DNA from: Bacillota bacterium
Lineage (GTDB): Bacteria; Bacillota; Sulfobacillia; JAJYWN01; JAJZPE01
NCBI GenBank assembly: GCA_036504675.1
Contig: DASXUT010000159.1
Location: 1 to 47,487, forward strand
Direction of reading: 5' to 3'
DNA: 47,487 nucleotides
Positions within the stretch are counted from its first letter, which is position 1; each line of letters opens with the position of its first letter. The position numbers and the translations under genes were made by a program. The notes beneath the pieces are model-generated. The model saw only the letters and a program-made list of their open reading frames with translations, did no database searches and was not told the origin of the DNA. This document shows positions 24,765-33,174 of the stretch, piece after piece.

Positions 24765-25510
24765 CGAATCTCCGTCCCCAAGGTCAAGGCCTCCATCAGT
24801 GTCTCCGGCAGGCCGGCCTGACGCATGGCCGCCACCGTCTCCTCGACGGGATAGGCGATCCGGCGCGTCTCGGCCCGGACCTCCCGCCCGTTCACCGTCA
24901 ATTCCAAGTAAGCGGCCTCAGGCCGCCTGTCCTTCGGCCAGCCCACGCTGCCGGCGTTGGCGAAGAGGACCTCGCCGAGCGGGCCACCAGCCTCGCCGAC
25001 CCGGCGCCAAAAGGGCACGTGGGTGTGCCCGGCGACGATCACGTCGGCCCGGCTGACCTCGGCCAGCTCGGTGAAGAGACTCTCGTCATCGTCGACCCGC
25101 AGGTACTCGAAGGGCGACCGGCAGGTCCCGTGGACCACGAGGAGCTCGGTCTGCCCCACCCGGAGCCGGAGCCTCCTCGGCAGGCCGGCCAGAAAGGCGC
25201 GGTTCTCTTCGGAGATGGTCCGGTCGGTCCACCCGTACAGGCCGACCTCGACCTCTCGCCGCCGACCGACCGGCACCGCATAGCCTTCGCCAGGCTGCCG
25301 GACGGCCACCGCCCAATCGCGATTGCCCATTACGGTGACGATCTTGCAGGCCCGCACCAGGGCCACACATTCATTGGGAAACGGTCCGTAGACGACCAGG
25401 TCCCCGGCGCAGACGACGAAGTCGGGCCCTTGCCGGTGGACATCATCAAGGACGGCCCGGAGGGCCTGAAGGTTCCCGTGGATATCGGAAAGGACGGCGA
25501 CTTTCGTCAT
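24761..25510 (-). CDS. Metallophosphoesterase, YfcE/MJ0936-like
   Basis: Calcineurin-type phosphoesterase of 249 residues, cytoplasmic. ATG at 25510 follows GGGGGGAAAGAG. All metal motifs are visible: VAVLSDIHGN, CAGDLVVYGP, VMGNRDWA, LLVVHGT and VIVAGHTHVPFW. The family acts on phosphodiesters; the natural substrate of this subgroup is not known. It forms a two-gene unit with the deacetylase through the TTGA overlap and is divergent from fadD. Confidence 0.88.
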   Translation of the reverse strand: MTKVAVLSDIHGNLQALRAVLDDVHRQGPDFVVCAGDLVVYGPFPNECVALVRACKIVTVMGNRDWAVAVRQPGEGYAVPVGRRREVEVGLYGWTDRTISEENRAFLAGLPRRLRLRVGQTELLVVHGTCRSPFEYLRVDDDESLFTELAEVSRADVIVAGHTHVPFWRRVGEAGGPLGEVLFANAGSVGWPKDRRPEAAYLELTVNGREVRAETRRIAYPVEETVAAMRQAGLPETLMEALTLGTEIR

Positions 25511-25667
25511 CTCTTTCCCCCCGCTCAACAATCCGTCGGGCAGGGCTTCGTTTCCTCCCTATCGGTCAAAAAAACCTCCAGCCGCAATTGTGGGCTGAAG
25601 GAAACGACCGGAGGCCCATCGAAACCATCCGCCAATCGCGCCAATTGTCAGAAAGGTGTGATAGTGC

Positions 25668-27314
25668 ATGGCCCGTTGGGAGGTCCCGGCCGATCGCCCG
25701 TGGTTCCGTCACTATCCGGCCGGAGTCCGTCACAGCCTCGATTTTCCCGAGGTTCCCGTGACCGAGTTCCTCTGGGACGCCGCGTCCGAGTTTCCGGACA
25801 ACGTCGCCACCATCTTCTACGGGAACAAGCTGACCTACGCCGAACTCGCCCGCTACGCCAAGCGTTTCGCCGCGGCCCTGCGGGGCCTCGGGGTCAAGAA
25901 GGGTGACCGGGTGGCCCTGATGGCTCCCAACTGCCCGCAGTACGTCATCTCCTACTACGCCATCCTCCATGCCGGCGGGATCATCGCCCAGGTCAACCCG
26001 ATGTACGTCGAGTCCGAGCTCGAGCACCTGCTGAAGGACTCCGGGGCGAAGGTCCTGGTTGTCTTCGAAGGCCTCCTGCCGCGGGCCTTGAACGTTCGCC
26101 CGAAGGTGAACCTGGAGCACATCGTGGTCGTCTCCTTCGGGCCGCCGCAGGTGGCCGTAGGCGAAGGCCTCCACCGCTTCAATGACCTGGTCGCGGCCTA
26201 CCCACCAGACCCGGAGATGGGCCAAGACATCGCCTCCTCCGACATCGCCGTCCTTCAGTACACCGGGGGCACCACCGGCGTCTCCAGGGGGGCCATGCTG
26301 ACCCACATGAACCTGGTCGCCGACTGCATAGTCGTCCGCGAGTGGTTCACCGAGGCCACCCAGGGCAAGGAGAGGTACCTCACCGTCCTGCCCCTGTTCC
26401 ATTCCTACGGGATGACCTGCTGTATGAACATGGCCGTGATGATGGCCTCGACCCAGGCCCTGCTGCCCAAGTTCGAGCCGGACGACGTGATGAAGACCAT
26501 CCGCGAGTTCCAGCCGACCATCTTCCCCGGCGTGCCGACAATGTACGTCGCCGTCAACCACTACCCGAACGCGCAGGACTACAACGTCAGGTCGATCAGG
26601 TCCTGCGTCAGCGGGGCGGCCGCCCTCCCCCTGGAGGTCCAGGCCAGGTTCGAGGAGTTGACCGGCGGGGCCCTGGTCGAGGGATACGGCCTGTCGGAAA
26701 CGTCCCCCGTGACCCACGTCAACCCGATGACCGGCCTGAGGAAGGCCGGGTCCATCGGCGTGCCGCTGGCCAGCACCGACGCGAAGATCGTCGACCTCGA
26801 GACCGGCGAGCGCGACCTCGGCGTCGGGGAGATCGGCGAGCTTTGCATCCGCGGGCCTCAGGTGATGACGGGCTACTGGAACATGCCCGAGGAGACGGCC
26901 AACGTCCTGAGGAACGGCTGGCTGCACACCGGGGATATCGCCAAGATGGACGAGGACGGTTTCTTCTACATCGTCGACCGGAAGAAGGACATGATCATCG
27001 CCGGCGGGTTCAACATCTACCCGCGCGACGTCGAAGAGGTCCTCTATCAGCATCCGAAGGTTAAGGAGGCTACCGTCGCCGGCATCCCCGACGAGTACCT
27101 CGGCGAGACGGTCAAGGCCTACATCGTCCTCAAGGACGGCGAGTCGGCCACCTTCGAGGAGATCGTCGACTTCTGCAAGGAGCGGATGGCCCGCTACAAG
27201 GTCCCGCGACAGGTCGAGTTCCGGGCCGCCCTGCCGAAGACGACGGTGGGCAAGATCCTCAGGCGCCTCTTGATCGAGGAGGAGAAGCAGAGGAAGGGCG
27301 CGGGAGCGGTGTAG
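25668..27314 (+). CDS. fadD: Long-chain acyl-CoA synthetase (FadD-like)
   Basis: AMP-forming ligase that activates fatty acids to acyl-CoA. The 548-residue protein contains the P-loop YTGGTTGVSRGAMLTH, the A5-type motif GYGLSETSPVTH, TGDIAKMDEDGFFYIVDRKKDMI, and the C-terminal catalytic Lys in LPKTTVGKILRR. RHYPAGVRHSLDFPEVPV at the N-terminus is typical of bacterial FadD. AAAGGTG precedes ATG. In this neighbourhood, with acyl-CoA dehydrogenase and MaoC-type genes, it suggests use of fatty or aromatic-chain acids, but there is no single operon. Confidence 0.93.
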   Translation: MARWEVPADRPWFRHYPAGVRHSLDFPEVPVTEFLWDAASEFPDNVATIFYGNKLTYAELARYAKRFAAALRGLGVKKGDRVALMAPNCPQYVISYYAILHAGGIIAQVNPMYVESELEHLLKDSGAKVLVVFEGLLPRALNVRPKVNLEHIVVVSFGPPQVAVGEGLHRFNDLVAAYPPDPEMGQDIASSDIAVLQYTGGTTGVSRGAMLTHMNLVADCIVVREWFTEATQGKERYLTVLPLFHSYGMTCCMNMAVMMASTQALLPKFEPDDVMKTIREFQPTIFPGVPTMYVAVNHYPNAQDYNVRSIRSCVSGAAALPLEVQARFEELTGGALVEGYGLSETSPVTHVNPMTGLRKAGSIGVPLASTDAKIVDLETGERDLGVGEIGELCIRGPQVMTGYWNMPEETANVLRNGWLHTGDIAKMDEDGFFYIVDRKKDMIIAGGFNIYPRDVEEVLYQHPKVKEATVAGIPDEYLGETVKAYIVLKDGESATFEEIVDFCKERMARYKVPRQVEFRAALPKTTVGKILRRLLIEEEKQRKGAGAV

Positions 27315-27339
27315 GGGCGAGGCGAGAGTACCGAACGGT

Positions 27340-27363
27340 CCCGCCTTCCCTAATGGAGGCGGG
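27340..27363 (+). terminator. Hairpin after fadD
   Basis: CCCGCC-T-TCC / GGA-GGCGGG with a 5-base loop, 25 bases after the fadD stop; the tail CTCACTTGT is only weakly T-rich. The following 170 bases up to the higA stop hold no gene. Confidence 0.55.
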
Positions 27364-27532
27364 CTCACTTGTATCATGACCAATCCCCACGAAGGGGCCC
27401 AAATGGAAAGGAGCCCGCTGAGCAGGCCCCTCGCGATACTGGCCATGGGCTCTCGTGAATGAGGCGGGTGCGAGCCGCTTCTTTCAAGGCCGTGTGATAA
27501 TCGTCGTGGTTGAGAACCAATGCGCTCGGAAT

Positions 27533-28675
27533 CTACTCGGGCCCAAAGCCCGGCGAGACCACATGTCCCCAACCATCAGTCGGCGCGGATTCCGTAACCA
27601 AAGAGCGAACTCTGACGAGCAATTCTCGACTGTGGTTCCAGCCGATTTCCCTCCTGTGCTGGAGCTGGCCGACCACAATGCCGGGGTGAACACCCAGCTG
27701 TTCCCCTAGAGCTCTCATCCTTTGTTTGGAATAGAACGGACGCACTTCGGCAATGAAACACTCCATCTCGTCCTTCGGAACGAGGTAGTTGGCGGCAAAG
27801 CGATCGGCTTTGTCCTCTATTTGAGGGCGCTTCTCCCCAGTTTCCCCCAAGAGGTCATCCCACACGTCCCCGTCATGGTTGACAATGTGAGCCAACTCGT
27901 GCATCAAGGTGTGCCAAAACCAATCAATCCGGTCATAGCGAAGGGACAGCACAATCGCCGGGGACTCCTTATCCAGCCAGAAACACGCACCGTCGACCTT
28001 GGTTTGAGGCAACGGTTCAACCACTATAAACCTGATTCCACCCTCAGCAAGGACATGAGGGACGTTGACCAAATCCTCCGGATGGTGTCGCAAGCTCTTA
28101 AGTTTCTCCAAGGCGTTGGCTAGTGAGGTCTCGGAAAACGGTTCTCGAACCATGACCTCCGCCGCCAGGTGCTTCGCCCTGAACAACCAGGCCTGAAGAG
28201 CAGGTGATAGTTCCTTGACGTACGGTGTTGATTTTCGCGCAGCATGCCTCAATGGGCGGGGCTTTTCATCAAGTCGGTCAATCTCCAGAAAGCCCAAGAC
28301 CTGTTGCTCGAGGACCTCGACACTGTCTGACCCTTCGATCCACCCGCGCTTGACCATGTGCGATACGGGAGCAATCTCATACAAGCGAGCCCGACGAGAA
28401 ACGTCGTCAACACGACTCTGCCTGCTGAGTTGCCACAGATCGAACGACGTTTGCAGGTTCATCCAGACTTCAGCCGTGGTTCCGAAGGCAGCGGCGAGTT
28501 CAGTAGCGGTCTCAGGAGTGATGCCGCGCTTTCCGTTGATTATATCGCTAACAGTCTGAGCGGCACGCCCAAGAATCTCCGCCAGGTCAGTCTGCGTCCA
28601 CCCCCGTTCCTCGAGTTCCATCTTGATGTACTCCCCCGGAAGGGGGACTTCTGCGGCAACCAGCTTCTCTTTCAT
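27533..28675 (-). CDS. HigA-type antitoxin fused to an ImmA/IrrE metallopeptidase domain
   Basis: 380 residues: HigA/XRE helix-turn-helix at about 15-70 (WTQTDLAEILGRAAQTVSDIINGKRGITPETA), then an ImmA/IrrE-type domain with the zinc motif HTLMHELAHIVNHD (about 255) and the second-shell EDKADRFAANYLVP. It is likely to bind and repress its own promoter and neutralise the adjacent HigB-type toxin; the protease domain suggests that the antitoxin may be switched off by self- or partner cleavage (inference). ATG follows GGGAGGGG. It lies 17 bases after the toxin gene. Codon use is clearly less GC-rich than the housekeeping genes. Confidence 0.9.
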   Translation of the reverse strand: MKEKLVAAEVPLPGEYIKMELEERGWTQTDLAEILGRAAQTVSDIINGKRGITPETATELAAAFGTTAEVWMNLQTSFDLWQLSRQSRVDDVSRRARLYEIAPVSHMVKRGWIEGSDSVEVLEQQVLGFLEIDRLDEKPRPLRHAARKSTPYVKELSPALQAWLFRAKHLAAEVMVREPFSETSLANALEKLKSLRHHPEDLVNVPHVLAEGGIRFIVVEPLPQTKVDGACFWLDKESPAIVLSLRYDRIDWFWHTLMHELAHIVNHDGDVWDDLLGETGEKRPQIEDKADRFAANYLVPKDEMECFIAEVRPFYSKQRMRALGEQLGVHPGIVVGQLQHRREIGWNHSRELLVRVRSLVTESAPTDGWGHVVSPGFGPE

Positions 28676-28692
28676 CCAAATCCCCTCCCGAC

Positions 28693-28980
28693 TCAGTGGT
28701 AGTCCTCGATTCTGACGACAGTGACGGTTCTTCTGGGTGCCTGGCCGACCAGTCTCAGAATCAATCGGTATTGGTCATTCAGTCTCATGGAGCGTTCGTC
28801 GCCACCTAGCCTCTCATAGTGCAAGGATTTCATGTTGTGGAAATCCCGTTCGTCCACGGCCTGTTGAATGTAGTGCACCAGCCGGCGAAAGGACTTGATG
28901 ACGCCGTGGGGGAATCTCGCTCGTGCCTGGGCATCTATGAACAGCTGCACCAGTTTCTCATCGGCGAAGCGTACCTTCAT
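28693..28980 (-). CDS. HigB/RelE-type toxin
   Basis: 95-residue RelE-superfamily toxin, predicted to cleave mRNA on the ribosome. Family features: FADEKLVQLFIDAQARARFP at the N-terminus, FHNMKSLHYERLGGDERSMRLNDQYRLILRL (the basic/aromatic core) and VTVVRIEDYH at the end. Gene order toxin-antitoxin is the HigBA order. There is no ribosome site before the ATG, and the -10 element ends only 6 bases upstream, so the mRNA is probably leaderless. Confidence 0.9.
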   Translation of the reverse strand: MKVRFADEKLVQLFIDAQARARFPHGVIKSFRRLVHYIQQAVDERDFHNMKSLHYERLGGDERSMRLNDQYRLILRLVGQAPRRTVTVVRIEDYH

Positions 28981-28986
28981 GGTCTA

Positions 28987-29015
28987 ATGGTATATGGCAA
29001 GTATGTCCTTGTCAA
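28987..29015 (-). promoter_or_regulatory. higBA promoter, close to the start codon
   Basis: On the - strand: TTGACA (perfect -35), 17 bases, TACCAT (-10, 4 of 6), then 6 bases to the ATG of higB. Transcription would begin at or next to the start codon. Confidence 0.7.
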
Positions 29016-29090
29016 TTATCTTAATCCGCGGATTCGTGAATTTCATGCTTTTGGTCCGAACGGTCCATGCCCAGTTGGTTCAAACACGAA

Positions 29091-29112
29091 CCCCCGCCCG
29101 GAGCGGCGGGGG
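29091..29112 (-). terminator. Hairpin between the istA remnant and higBA
   Basis: CCCCCGCC - CGGAGC - GGCGGGGG, with TTCGTGTTTG on the - strand side. It would isolate higBA from transcription through the transposase remnant. Confidence 0.65.
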
Positions 29113-29142
29113 TGGCTGTTTACGAGTGCAATCTCGGTAGCC

Positions 29143-30186
29143 CTATAGGCAGAGCCGCTCGGCCGCGCGGGGGGTGACGTTGGCCGCCCCACGGCACGGA
29201 ATGGACGCAGGTCTCGTAGTTAACCTGCGCATAGCGGTTAACCTTGACGAAGGCCACCCGGGCACAGTCAAACGGATGAGGCGGGAGTGGCGGTAGCGCT
29301 GCCTGTTCGGTGGTCCATCGGCAACCGACGGTTCCCTCCGTGCCGGAGACCGTATGCTCCTTCTCGCTCTCACACCACTGGCGGAGGCGGGCGTTCAGCT
29401 CATCGCGGGAGCGAACTTCCGGTACCGGGACGAGGGCGTTCAGCCGCACGTACTTAACCAGGCTTTCCACCTGGCCCTTCTCATTCCCGCGCTCCGGGTC
29501 ACAGAAGTGGCTATCGAACAGGTAGTGGGCCCGCAGGCTCTGAAAAGCCGCCTGCTACTGCCGGTTGTGCCCCTCCAGGATCCGCTTTCCGGCCACTTTC
29601 AGGTTGTCGTAGGTCAGCCGGCGGGGGACCACCGAAGAACCTGAACGCCTCCCGGTGCCCTTCGAAAAAGGCCTCCTGGCGCTGGTGCGGGAAGGCCATC
29701 ACAAAGGGCAATCGGCTATAGGCGAGCTTCATGCAGAACAGCTGGACCTCTTGTCGCACTCCGGCAATAACCACCTGGGCCTCGCCGAAGTCCACCTGCG
29801 CTTCCGTCCCCGGCTCATAGGCCAGAGGCACAAACGCCTCTGGTTGCTTATGGCGTAGCTCCGCCACGCATCGCCGGACGGAGGGCTCACTACCTTGATA
29901 ACCATACTCATCCCTGAGCCGAGCAAAGATCCGGTGGGCCGTGTGCCTCTGCTTCCTGGGCTTTCCCTCGTCGCTGCGGAGCATCTCGGCGATTACTGGC
30001 TGCACCCTGCCCAGCACGGGGCGCGGTCGGGACCTGGTCAGCCGGTAACGTGGCGGTGCCGCGCTGCTCAGCGCCATGCGGACCGCGTGGCGCGAAACCC
30101 CCTCTTTCTTAGCGGCCTTCCGACGGCTCAGCCCTTCCACCCAACACCAGTCTTCTGATACGCTCAATCTGGTCCATCTTGATCAT
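29143..30186 (-). pseudogene. istA: IS21-family transposase IstA, decayed
   Basis: The frames read in order: MIKMDQIERIRRLVL (ATG 30186), then EGLSRRKAAKKEGVSRHAVR, EPSVRRCVAELRHK, YEPGTEAQVDFGEAQV (first catalytic Asp), RLTYDNLKVAGKRILEGHNRQ, HFCDPERGNEKGQVESLVKYVR and VNRYAQVNYETC. All are typical of IstA. At least three frameshifts (near 30145, 29630 and 29215) and an in-frame TAG near 29560 break the gene, and the C-terminus is cut short. No istB follows. It is a dead copy within the AT-richer island. Confidence 0.9.
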
Positions 30187-30762
30187 CCTTTCTCTCCCCC
30201 GGTCGACTGGTTGTTCTGCAACTCCAGTTTACCAGGGATGGAAGATCAAGGTGGCCAACTTTTCGATGATCACAAGGGCCCGTTTTCCGAATTTAGATTA
30301 GCACGGACAACTGTGAGACGTGACGGCATCCCTGAGCCAATGCAAGACGTTGGACGGGTCTTCGGGGGTTGGCCGATTTGGCCCCTGGCAGAGTTTAAGG
30401 GCAAGTATCGCATAGGTGCAGCTAGTAGTCCGGTAGCCGACACCAGTGAGCCTACTGCCCCACACCGACAATCGTGAAGGACGTTTGGAGAAGGTTGTCG
30501 AAAGAGAGTGCGAAGAGACCCGTAGATGAAGCGCCGCTACCCTTGCTAGAAGGGGCGGCGCTTTTTCACTGACGGGGCTTTTGAGGGATAACCCTTACGG
30601 AGGTGGAACTGGGACAATGAGAGACTTCCTCCTGGCCAACTAATAGGTGAAGTCAAGAAGAAGCACCCATGAACTGGTGCTTCTCTTGAGGGTCTGCCCC
30701 TCAAGTGGGCTGAGTCGGGTCTGCTTCCAGGAGGATGTGAACAGGAGGACGGCCGGGAACCG
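30187..30762. other. Gene-free stretch next to the istA remnant
   Basis: Probably contains the outer end of the IS21 copy plus unassigned DNA. No supported gene. A good + strand terminator lies at 30530-30566, so a short transcript from this stretch is possible. Confidence 0.4.
30530..30566 (+). terminator. Rho-independent terminator without a recognisable gene
   Basis: AGCGCCGC..CCC / GGG..GCGGCGCT followed by TTTTTC on the + strand. It may also act for the exported-protein gene at 30763 on the - strand. Confidence 0.75.
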
Positions 30763-31362
30763 TTAAGGTGACACCAGTGCAGATTTGATCTTGGCCTTGA
30801 GGGACTCCGCCGGCAGAGTCTCGGCACGAACTTCATTCGTGGCCGCTCCTGAGGCATCTATGAGATACTTGCCTTGATCGGCATGAAGGTTTCCACCGGT
30901 CCAACTCTTAAAAGCCCCTGTTGGCTTGTAGAGAGGGACAAGCACCTGCTCTCCCTCCTTGAACTCGGCTTCGCCGGCGTAGATAATGGTATGGCCACCT
31001 GCTTTGCCGCCCAACTGGGCGAATGTCACAATCTCTCCGGGTTTGACATTCCCTTTGAAGACCTCCGTCACCTCGAGGAGGACGGGGGTGTAGATTCCCA
31101 TATCCGCCTCGGCTTGGCCCAGAGTCGGTGGCGAGCTGATGACTGCAGGGCCCAACTTCTTGACCGTTCCGATTACCACTGTATCAGCAGATTGAAAAGC
31201 GCGGTCAAAGGGGCCAGGATCCTTGAGGGAACCGACTATAGTGGTCTTGCCGGTCTCACCCGGACCCTTCCCCGCTGCTGGCAAGCCCATGACGCCAAAG
31301 TACAACGCCCCGAGAGTCGCCAGCAGCACCGTGGAAAGGGCGATTTTCCACGTTCTTGACAC
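30763..31362 (-). CDS. Secreted or lipoprotein-like protein of unknown function
   Basis: GTG at 31362 is chosen because AGAGGTGG lies 6 bases upstream; the frame opens 30 bases earlier. Basic residues then [23 protein letters not shown] make a signal or anchor. The outer part (about 150 residues) is beta-rich: [60 protein letters not shown]. This pattern (ADxVVxGxV..LLxVxEVxKGxxxxGxxVxVxQxGG..GExxLLFL) is familiar from exported hypothetical proteins of Clostridia. No biochemical role is known to me. AT-richer codon use matches the island. Confidence 0.75.
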   Translation of the reverse strand: MSRTWKIALSTVLLATLGALYFGVMGLPAAGKGPGETGKTTIVGSLKDPGPFDRAFQSADTVVIGTVKKLGPAVISSPPTLGQAEADMGIYTPVLLEVTEVFKGNVKPGEIVTFAQLGGKAGGHTIIYAGEAEFKEGEQVLVPLYKPTGAFKSWTGGNLHADQGKYLIDASGAATNEVRAETLPAESLKAKIKSALVSP

Positions 31363-31442
31363 CGAGATCCACCTCTGTAGTTCAGACCCCACGGCCTGGG
31401 CCCATAGATGTAGCGGATGCCGTTTATGTCGTCCTGATCAAG

Positions 31443-31680
31443 GCTACGCCTGACTTCTTCGCGACGATCAAGGCGGAGCTGATTGAGGGGTGGACCTGGC
31501 CGACGCGGGCCGAGGCGACGCAGGCAATCTTCGAATGGATCGAGGTCTTCTACAACCGTCGCCGGCTACACTCCGGCCTCGGTTACTTGTCCCCCACGGA
31601 ATACGAAGAACGGGTTCGAGCAGAGAAGGTAGCGTAGGGAGAACCAAGCACAAACCTGTCTACGAAACCGGGTCAAGACC
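31443..31680 (+). mobile_element. 3' end fragment of an IS3-family element
   Basis: The frame to 31637 encodes [19 protein letters not shown] then [23 protein letters not shown] sequence ([20 protein letters not shown]), the C-terminus of IS3/IS150 OrfB transposases. The final catalytic Glu region is present; everything before it is missing. Just after the stop, TGTCTACGAAACCGGGTCA (31653-31671) looks like the right terminal repeat (its complement ends ..TGACCCGG..). The fragment separates two exported-protein genes. Confidence 0.85.
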
Positions 31681-32005
31681 ACACCCAGAGAGTCGCCCAT
31701 TGGTCGGTCCCCCCCCGGAAGCTGAACCTTCATTCCGAAAGGGAGCCATTCCGCTTCGAAATGGTCTCCGTTCTCGTCGCTGACCTGCTTTAGCGTGGTA
31801 TCTGGGACATTCTGGGCCAATACCCGGCTGAAGGTCATCCCGGAATCCGGAGGTTCATCAGTCCTAACGTCAGATCGACCTGGTCTGCTGTCTCCACGGG
31901 CTCAGGGGTGGCGGGGTCCGCAATCTCCGAAGCCGCGCCCACGGAGAATGTCGACAGGAGCACGATCCGGATGATCAGAATCCCAACCAATCGACTTCTT
32001 CTCAT
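31680..32005 (-). pseudogene. Small exported protein gene, frameshifted and cut by the IS3 end
   Basis: ATG at 32005 follows GGGGAGG. The first frame encodes 56 residues with a signal peptide (RLVGILIIRIVLLSTFSVGAAS) and ends LGLMNLRIPG. The second starts MTFSRVLAQNVPDTTLKQ with an ATGA overlap at 31835-31838 and continues FEAEWLPFGMKVQLPGG until it runs into the IS3 terminal repeat near 31680. Most simply this was one exported protein, now with a frameshift and a lost C-terminus. No family recognised. Confidence 0.55.
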
Positions 32006-32421
32006 GCTTTCCTACCTCCCCTTTGAGTTGCCGTTGGGCAGGGTATTGCGGCCCTTCCTAGGGTGTTTAGCCAAGGATGGCCCGAGGGCATGCCATATTA
32101 TCCTTTGTCTTCCATGATTTGACTAATAAATATATGTCACCTGCCGCGAGGGCCCCTGTCACTGCTCAAAAGTGTTAGACAATTGTCGACACCGTTCGTG
32201 CCCAACCCTTGAAGTCCCCTATGCGGTGGGCAAGCCACTCGCCTTCCCCCCACCCCCGCCGAATTCTTTCCCACGGAAAGGACTTTCGACCTTCAGGCCG
32301 AATTACAATTTTCAAACATCAAAAGAAGAACGCTTTGCGGCGTTCTTCTTTGCCCATCAAGGAGCTGTTGGCCGCCAGACTCCGCCAGCCGGACGGCAGC
32401 TGAGGTTGGGGAGGGACTAGC
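32006..32421. other. Intergenic stretch at the right edge of the island
   Basis: AT-rich, no supported gene. Contains a perfect 12-bp hairpin AAAGAAGAACGC / GCGTTCTTCTTT (32322-32333, 32340-32351) with T-rich flanks on both sides, probably a bidirectional terminator. A GGGGAGGG site at its end belongs to the next gene. Confidence 0.5.
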
Positions 32422-32949
32422 ATGGACTGGCCGGTCGAGCCATATGTCATCCCCGGCGAACGGGCCGCCGCCCTCATGGGCTCACTGGCCCTGGCGTGGG
32501 ACGGGCAGTGGTTCCTGAAGGCCATCGAGGAGTTCGGGCTGGAGGCGGCGATGCGGCTCAACTCCAGGGTCCGGGTAGCCTTCGGTCGAATCGAGATGAG
32601 GGAAACTCTCAAGGCGCTCGACAAGAAGCGCGCCGATGACCTCGCCGACGCCCTGCGCATAGTGATGACCTATGGGCGACTGATGATGAACGACCGCCTC
32701 GAGTCCACCGGCTCGCTGGCCGGTGATGAAGCGCAGATCGAGGTGACCCGCTGCTACGTCGCGGAGAACGCCAAGCGGGCCAACCTCGGCCGCTTCGACC
32801 AGGCCTGCCTGGCCTGCCCGGAGCTGTGGCAGGCGTGGCTGGGCACCCTCCTGCCGGGCCGCCAGGTCGACATCGAGACCCTCGCCCAGATCGGGCGGGG
32901 CGACGGCCGCTGCGCGATGACCGTCCGCATCGCTCCGGCCGGCCCCTAG
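32422..32949 (+). CDS. DUF6125-like protein
   Basis: 175 residues, no signal peptide. The pattern WDGQWFLKAIEEFGLEAAMRLNSRVRVAFGRIEMRETLK and the C-terminal CxxxxxC region (FDQACLACPELWQAWLGTLLPG.. GDGRCAMTVRI) match anaerobe proteins annotated as DUF6125, distantly related to small-molecule (V4R/heme-NO-type) binding folds. GGGGAGGG precedes the ATG. Cysteines in LACPE and GRC are conserved-looking. Role unknown. The stop overlaps the end of a convergent zinc-ribbon gene by 4 bases. Confidence 0.65.
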   Translation: MDWPVEPYVIPGERAAALMGSLALAWDGQWFLKAIEEFGLEAAMRLNSRVRVAFGRIEMRETLKALDKKRADDLADALRIVMTYGRLMMNDRLESTGSLAGDEAQIEVTRCYVAENAKRANLGRFDQACLACPELWQAWLGTLLPGRQVDIETLAQIGRGDGRCAMTVRIAPAGP

Positions 32950-33122
32950 CTGCGCGGCGTCGGGCGGAGGGCCCGGATATGCCGGCAATAGCAGTTGTCG
33001 CACAGGGTGAGCTGGAAGAAGCCCATGTCCCGGACGGCCTTCCTGTTCACCGGGCGCTTGCAGTAGTTGCAGTACAGAAGCTGGATGACCTTGCCCTTGT
33101 TCGCCTTGTCCGTCGTGTCCAT
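32946..33122 (-). CDS. 58-residue zinc-ribbon-like protein
   Basis: A gene too short for common cut-offs. It reads MDTTDKANKGKVIQLLYC, then NYCKRPVNRKAV, and later CDNCYCRH near residue 41. Two CxxC pairs (CNYC and CDNC, plus a further C and H) are spaced like a small zinc ribbon. Third positions are mostly G/C, as in real genes here. GGGAAGGGAAG lies before the ATG. It is divergent from the DUF362 gene and convergent with the DUF6125-like gene. A zinc or Fe-S binding role is inference. Confidence 0.7.
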   Translation of the reverse strand: MDTTDKANKGKVIQLLYCNYCKRPVNRKAVRDMGFFQLTLCDNCYCRHIRALRPTPRS

Positions 33123-33174
33123 CAGTAGTGGCTTCCCTTCCCCGACCTAGTTTGGCTGACAAGGAGGGGTTTTT

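Noticed and set aside
25566..27572. A 668-codon open frame opposite fadD
   Set aside because: It is the complement of fadD in high-GC DNA; no ribosome site, and the protein sequence has a low-complexity Asp/Gly/His/Val composition.
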